DNA from: Protea cynaroides
Taxonomy: Eukaryota > Streptophyta > Magnoliopsida > Proteales > Proteaceae
NCBI GenBank assembly: GCA_028583415.1
Contig: CM053268.1
Location: 19,639,923 to 19,703,922, forward strand
DNA: 64,000 nucleotides
Reading direction: 5' to 3'
In this document: piece by piece, positions 58,436-64,000 of the stretch
How positions within the stretch are numbered: position 1 is the stretch's first letter
Layout of the letters: the number at the start of each line of letters is the position of its first letter
The notes under the pieces: model-generated
What the model was told of the DNA's origin: nothing
The model's database searches: none
Seen by the model: only the letters and a program-made list of their open reading frames with translations
Program-made: the position numbers and the translations under genes

Positions 58436-58970
58436 GGCCCTGCTCGATAACATTTTCAGAGCAGGTTTTTTTGGCTCCCGACTCCTTGGGAGCTATTTCG
58501 GTGAAGAATATTATGTGATAAATCTGGTTCAATTTCGAGCTTCCAAAGAGTGAATTGGACTAAAATCATCTCTGGGAACTGATATTCGAGAGCTAAAAAA
58601 AACAATCAGAGCTACTTTTAAGGGAGTTACTACCACTACCCACCGCCACCACCAACCACCGACACCACTACCATCACCCACCCCCACGGCCCACTACCAC
58701 TGTCACCACCAGCCCACCACCGCCACCCAAGGAAACCCACAGCCACCACCCATGGCAACCCACCGCTGCCACCACCACCACCACTACCTCCCACCACCCA
58801 CCACTACCACTACAAAATGTGGAATCGATTCCAAATGTATTTTTATTAAACGGAGATTCTATTAATTCTAGAGTAGAAACCAAAATTGACTCCGGACCAA
58901 AGTGGAGAGCAATCACTTATTCCGAACCAAAAATAACTTCAGAGGAGCCAAAGTGTGAGCAAATGGGACC
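58436..58970. mobile_element. GGT/CCA-rich MITE, second copy
   Basis: Starts GGCCCTGCTCGATAACA and ends GTGAGCAAATGGGACC, flanked by TA on both sides. The left segmental copy has the empty site 'agattaaattg' with one TA (19462-19463). The CCA/ACC-rich core (58630-58815) is the reverse complement of the core in the CYP92-like intron element. Confidence 0.85.
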
Positions 58971-59128
58971 TAAATTGATCTGAAATCCACTACGGTTGTT
59001 CATTTTGTTCAAAGAATCCCTGCTACAAAATTGAACATGAGATTTTCATCTCATACGCGCAGGCTCCTCACTTCTATGCGTTACGAATAAAAAAATTAAA
59101 ATATTCTCATCATGAACTGATATGGACT

Positions 59129-59372
59129 GGATCCGCATCCTCTCCTCCTAGCGACTCTGGGAGGACGGTGGCAACCTTCTCCCGATGGCCGACACGTGAT
59201 TCTTGGTGAATCCGAGACCCACGTTCAAGCCGACACCCCCTATCGGCTTGGCTTGTCGGCTGGGGTGTCGGCTTGAACGTGGATCTCGGATTCGCCAAGA
59301 GCCACGTGTCGGCCATCGGGAGAGAGTTGCCACCGTCCTCCCAGAGTCGCTGGGAGAAGACGATGTGAATCC
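59129..59372. mobile_element. MULE-type foldback element (244 bp)
   Basis: A nearly perfect palindrome with arms of about 110 bp sharing 'gcgactctgggaggacggtg', 'cccgatggccgacacg' and a central 'aagccgacacccc' hairpin. The 9-bp flanks are ATATGGACT (59120-59128) and ACATGGACT (59373-59381), 8 of 9 alike. Confidence 0.85.
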
Positions 59373-59510
59373 ACATGGACTAGTGTCTTTCCAAAAAAAA
59401 TCTCTATCTAGTCAACTTTCCTAGAAGAGATTTTTTCTTGACACCAAACGTGTCAATGCTAAATAAAAATGATAACTCCAACAATTTCTTGTTCATCGAC
59501 CTCTTAGACC

Positions 59511-60173
59511 TAAGGGTGTCAAAACTGGGCCCGGCCCGGTAGCACGGACCGAGCCAGCCCGATATAACCCGAACCCAGCCCGGACCGAGCCTTAATGGAC
59601 AGATTTTGGTCTGAGCTTGTAAAACCCGACACCGTTTCACCCCAAATCGAAACTAAACCGGACCGGTCCGTTAAGAAACCCGAATTAGTCCAAACCGATA
59701 AAACCCAACCCGAACACCGGTAAGGTCCGTTCAGGCCCAATTTCTTAATTTTAATGGTTTTAAATTTTAATAAACGGTGTTACACTATTAGAGTTCACTT
59801 CATGATCTAAAAGATTATGTGAATCTATAGTTGAAAAGATTATATTAATTGTTATAGTTTATTAAATTATATACATATGGAAGGAATAATGCTAATTTTA
59901 TAGATAGAAATAATAAAATAGGCTATATAGTTTACATATAAAAGGGGCCCGATAAGTCCGATAAACCCGATCCGGACCGAACCAACCCGAAATCACCTCA
60001 ATAAACCCAGCCCGATATCAAATCGACACCGGACCAGCCCGTTACTTATTGTGTCCAGCGCAGCCCACCCCAGCCCGAACTCTTAATGAACATGTTTTGG
60101 GCTGGGCTTATAAAACCCGACACCGGTTCAGTCTGGACCGAAACCGACCCAGACCGGCCCGTTGACACCCTTA
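59511..60173. mobile_element. hAT-type MITE, copy 3 (663 bp)
   Basis: Starts TAAGGGTGTCAA and ends GTTGACACCCTTA, flanked by CTTAGACC and CTTTGACC (7 of 8 alike). The interior is in the opposite orientation to the copies at 37517 and 38754. Confidence 0.85.
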
Positions 60174-60420
60174 CTTTGACCCATATAATTCCCTTCTCGC
60201 AGATCTACTTTAGTTAAAAAGCAATTAAAAAAAAAAAAGTGCATTGAAAATTCAGTAAAAATGACATTTTCCTCAACGAAAAAAATTGAATAGACGAAAT
60301 ACATCCAAGGATAGACGAATCGAATTTGACAATCGCTAATCTAAATCATCCTCTGAATATCCATGTAATTGAAATTGTCGTTTTATCATTCCACGTGTCA
60401 AAACTTGGTGCCAGTTTAAA

Positions 60421-60569
60421 GGGAACCGAATCCTCTCCTCCACGACTCCCCGGCTCTCCGGCTCCCACCCCATCCAACCGTTGGAGGGGGTTGGAGTTTG
60501 AGCCGACTCACCCCTCCAATGATTGGATAGGGTGGGAGCCGAGAAGCCGTGAAGGAGAGAATTTGGACG
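60421..60569. mobile_element. MULE-type foldback element (149 bp)
   Basis: An inverted repeat with 'cggctcccaccc.atccaa' arms and a perfect 9-bp TSD CAGTTTAAA (60412-60420 and 60570-60578). The left segmental copy has the empty site CAATTTAAA at about 23878-23886. Confidence 0.9.
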
Positions 60570-62099
60570 CAGTTTAAAGATATCTTTTCTATTGGATGGG
60601 TACATGGTCCTCTACTTTTTTCTTCTTTTTTTTTCTTTTTTTTTTTTGTTCCGGTAAAAACATGATTCCCTATTGGATGGATACATTTGTGTGCATAAAT
60701 TCTGCTCTGTGGTAAGCACTAACCAAATTTGACCTTGTTCTGAAAATGAAAAAGTAAGACCATGCTTGGGATATCTAGTTTTCCTTAATTAGACTATAAT
60801 GGGCCCACCATGTTAATTTAAATAAAAGAGTTAGGATCATCTAGCTGTGCAAGTATTCTTCATGAGATCTCATCACCGTCAATGTGGTGTGGGATCTATT
60901 GGATATAAACGGTGATGGAATCCAAAGAAGGATACAAGTACATGCTGTTAAACTATTCTCAAAAAAAAATTACTTCACACATATCTATAGTCAATATTTC
61001 CCTTAATTATAGTAAAGTTTGGAAATTTTATGCTAAAACTTTACCATGTATGTGATGGGTTTCAATTTTGAACCTTAATTGAGAAACTGAACTAAAACTG
61101 ACTGGTAAATAATTGAGTTGAACTGAATCGAAATTAATCAGTTCAGTTTTGGTTTTACACATTATTGAATGGTTTGATTGTAATTTAAAACTATTAAACC
61201 ATCGATCAACCAATTGAAAAAGAGTAAAATCGGTTATCTATTTTAAATTAGGGGAGACGCTTCTCTTTGTTGAATGGAGAGCACCTTTCCTAGGTTCCCG
61301 CTCACATGACTTCAAAGACCAGGTGACCACCCATATTTATAGGGTTTGTTACTTTATAATTTATCTAATTTATTCAATATGGGACTAAAAAATCCCTCTC
61401 ATGTTAGAGTTAAGCCACTCTTTAATTGTAAGAAACCACGTAAGAATCGTTTATGAACTGATTAATTGAACTGATAAACTAGTTGTTAATCGGTTATATT
61501 TTGGTTTGAAAAATAAGAACCGATTATTTATCAGTCCAAGTTTGGTTTCTACAATAACAACCTTGAACTAAACTATATCGAACGGATAAACCATTTATGA
61601 ACTAATTTACTCCCTTAGGTACAAAGTTCTCTATTGCATGGATTGAGCATTTAAATTCTACCATATGACGAGCAAATTTGACCTTGTTTTGAAAATGAAA
61701 AGTTCAATAATGCTTGTGATGTGTAGCTTTAAGGGTGTCAGATGGGATGATTTTGAGTAATTGGGATGGCTCCTTACCAGTTCTGATCCCAAGGGAGCCA
61801 TTCCCAAAAATGTCCCATTTATTGTAAGGTTTCAAAACTAGAAATCCATCCCTTTTAATAATGGGACATGTTATAACCACATCTTTTCACCATCAAATTT
61901 GCCCCAAATGAAATACACAAACTACCTCCTTGTATATTAAGCTTTACTTGATGGCTAAATGAGTGTCCATTAAAAGGAATCGATAACAAGAAACAATGTA
62001 ATTGTCACCCTTGTTACATTCAGACAAACCATTTGAAAAAAAGTAAGCTTGCAACTTTGGTCAACATTGAAAAAAGAATTAAGGGGGCTCATATTAAGG

Positions 62100-64000
62100 T
62101 TTTTTTTTTTTTTTTTGGTGGGGGAGGGGGTTAAATCAATAAAATTATGTTTAAAAGATGAAAAAGAGTAACGATACAAGGCACTAGGTGAGCATCTTCT
62201 CACCTTCTGCAATGACACCAACAAGAATTAACCTCCCTAGAAAACTGAAAAGAAGTTAAACAAATCTAAATCCTTAAGCGCATCTCAAACAACTTTGCAA
62301 GCTATAAAGTCAGCGCATGAAATCCATTGTTGACTTGAGAGAAAGAAGAACTTTACACTTCCCAAGGCCTTCTGTTACCCAATTTGTCTCCCAGAAAAAC
62401 TGCGTGATGTGTCACTAAATACTATCCAAAAACCGAGCAAGGTTTTGCCACTGTTGCAAGCCACGCCATGGGATATTCTGACGCTGGATGCATTCAACCA
62501 CCGCCCTCGAGTCACACTCGATCTAGAGATGGGATACTCTTATCGAACAAGCACACTGCACACCAATCTCGAAGCACCCTGCCCTCACCTGATCGACCTA
62601 GATTTCCAATCAAGCACCCATTTATGTTTAACTTCAACCACTGACTCAAGGGTTTCCTCCAGAGAAGCTGCCTCACTATAATCAGTTTTTTACATTTCAT
62701 ACTCAACTTGAGTCGAACCGCTAACCCCCATTCCTCCATGGAAGAGACCATACATGGCGATCAAACCGATTAGTCACGAAGACCCTTTTCAATTTCTATC
62801 CATATAAGGTTGTCCACTAAAATTTTAACTCGTTCAAAGCACACCCTGTTTCGACTGTTCCATATCATCCAAGCAACCACGAAGAGGCTTGGGCCGCAAT
62901 CTCCTTTAAAGAGACTATTCTTTTTTTAAGTTTCCACCAAAAGTATAACAACTCTATATTGTCAAAGCCGCCATATCGAAGCCGAAACATGCCAACCACC
63001 TTCTTCCACATGGCTTGTGCCACCTCACAAGACAGGAATAAATGATTGAATGATTCCGTTTTTTTTATAGCATAGATACACCATTATGCTAGTTTCACCT
63101 TTTTCCTAGCCACTCGATTATCAGTGGGCAGCCTACCACAACATCATCTCCAGGAGGAAGTTGCAATCGTCGGAGTAAGGTTTTCTTTAATATAGTTTTT
63201 ATTTATATTTATAAGTTATTTATAAAAAATTATTTATAAGAATAAATTATGAATTATAAATAATAACCATTTAATACCATTAAACATAAAGAAGTAATAA
63301 TTGATTATCAAAATAATGATAAACACCTTTAACCTCTAGATTTTAAATTATATCAATTTATTTTAAATATAAATAAGTACTATAAATCATACCAAACAAC
63401 TACATTTGTCATAATATATTATATAATTAATTCTATAATACATATCAAAGAGAGCTTAAAGTTCCACTCCAAATCAATTTATCTTCATTGCTCGGAGCCA
63501 AAGGAATGAGAGACATTTTTGAGAAAATCTGTTGGAGTACCAGCAATGCACCAGAGGAAACCTCCATAAACCCTCCACAATTAAGTTTGATACCTTCATA
63601 TGCATTCCCTCAAAAAAACGAAGGTCAATTCCCAATCTCTCAGTAATTGAGTTGCTATCCGGCCATTGATCTGACCAGAAGTTTATGTTCTTCCCATTTC
63701 CAGTAACCATCTTCTACGGAGATTAATAAACTGTCATTCCTTCTTTACACTCATCCAAACCGCATAAATAGCCACATTGGAATGAAAGCTACCATCCGAT
63801 TTGATATACTTAGTTCTCATATATGAAACAAAGTTGGATGTCTCTGTTTTTATTATCCACGACGATTTAGCCAGAAGAGCACGATTCACTTCCACCAAAC
63901 GACAAACCCCAAGACCCCCTTCCTCTTTCAAACGACCGAGATCCGAGAGTATCCCATTTAACAAAAATAGCCTTAGTCTTGCCCGGATCAACCCTGGAGG
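62100..64000 (-). mobile_element. LINE (L1-type), minus strand, duplicate of 36255-39480
   Basis: The poly(A) tail appears as a T run at about 62100-62116. Moving right come the RVT_3 start 'WLKLNINGCLIGNLGRSGEG' (about 62570-62630), 'GNGKNINFWSDQW' (near 63700), 'EEGGLGVCRLVEVNRALLAK' (near 63910) and the RT tail at the window edge. It has a deletion of about 65 bp near 62560 and another near 63000 compared with the left copy, and an inserted MITE at 63179-63456. Many stops are present. Confidence 0.85.
63179..63456. mobile_element. AT-rich TIR MITE, copy 2
   Basis: The reverse-complement relative of 44293-44574, with similarity along its whole length. A perfect TAA duplication flanks it (63176-63178 and 63457-63459). 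It lies inside the minus-strand LINE. Confidence 0.8.

Larger units (their letters stand above)
50565..64000. repeat. Segmental duplication, right copy (runs off window)
   Basis: Collinear with 18485-39480. Its private insertions are an unidentified stretch of about 210 bp (50870-51085), the LINE with the nested Copia (51131-57988), the GGT/CCA MITE (58436-58970), two foldbacks (59129-59372 and 60421-60569), a hAT-type MITE (59511-60173) and an AT-rich MITE (63179-63456). The final bases still align with 39464-39480, so the end of the duplication lies outside. Confidence 0.85.

Overview
This is plant nuclear DNA, almost certainly from a flowering plant. It has AT-rich intergenic sequence, an intron-containing A-type cytochrome P450 gene, plant-type Copia, chromovirus, LINE, CACTA, Mutator-like (MULE) and hAT elements, and many foldback MITEs. 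I cannot name the species or order from the sequence. One gene looks intact: a two-exon CYP92-like P450 on the minus strand (1949-5872). Everything else I recognise is a pseudogene, a transposable element or a repeat.

Layout. 1-6.1 kb is a P450 neighbourhood: a degraded CYP82-like 3' exon (849-1318, plus) beside the CYP92-like gene, whose 2.4 kb intron carries a MITE and a second copy of the sequence at the window's left edge. 8.26-11.65 kb is a deleted chromovirus with both LTRs and matching flanks. 13.26-15.91 kb and 28.33-30.90 kb are two solo LTRs of one family, each with a 5-bp target-site duplication (TSD) and each carrying dense ACCGGT arrays. 39.76-43.76 kb is a third solo LTR (4.0 kb, different family) that split a MULE-type foldback element. 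19.5-22.5 kb is a broken Copia element. 26.03-36.03 kb is a CACTA element that carries a nucleoredoxin fragment, a degraded Transposase_24-type gene and one of the solo LTRs. 45.73-47.34 kb has the form of a Pack-MULE: long inverted repeats around the 5' exon of a nuclear EngB/YihA-type GTPase gene, now a pseudogene. 51.13-57.99 kb is a 5'-truncated LINE interrupted by a Copia element that is flanked by a 39-bp direct duplication.

Large-scale structure. About 18.5-39.5 kb and 50.6-64.0 kb are collinear copies of one ancestral stretch, some 32 kb apart in the same orientation, and the right copy runs off the window. Each copy gives the empty target site for insertions in the other. This dates the CACTA element, a 717-bp hAT element, the GGT-rich MITE, a foldback MITE and the LINE/Copia nest to after the duplication. 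A minus-strand LINE is shared and so predates it.

How the parts relate. Nothing here forms an operon or pathway. The biology on view is gene capture (nucleoredoxin, EngB), P450 duplication and decay, and removal of retrotransposons by LTR-LTR recombination. All alignments were made by eye, so boundaries given with a TSD are base-level readings and the others are approximate.
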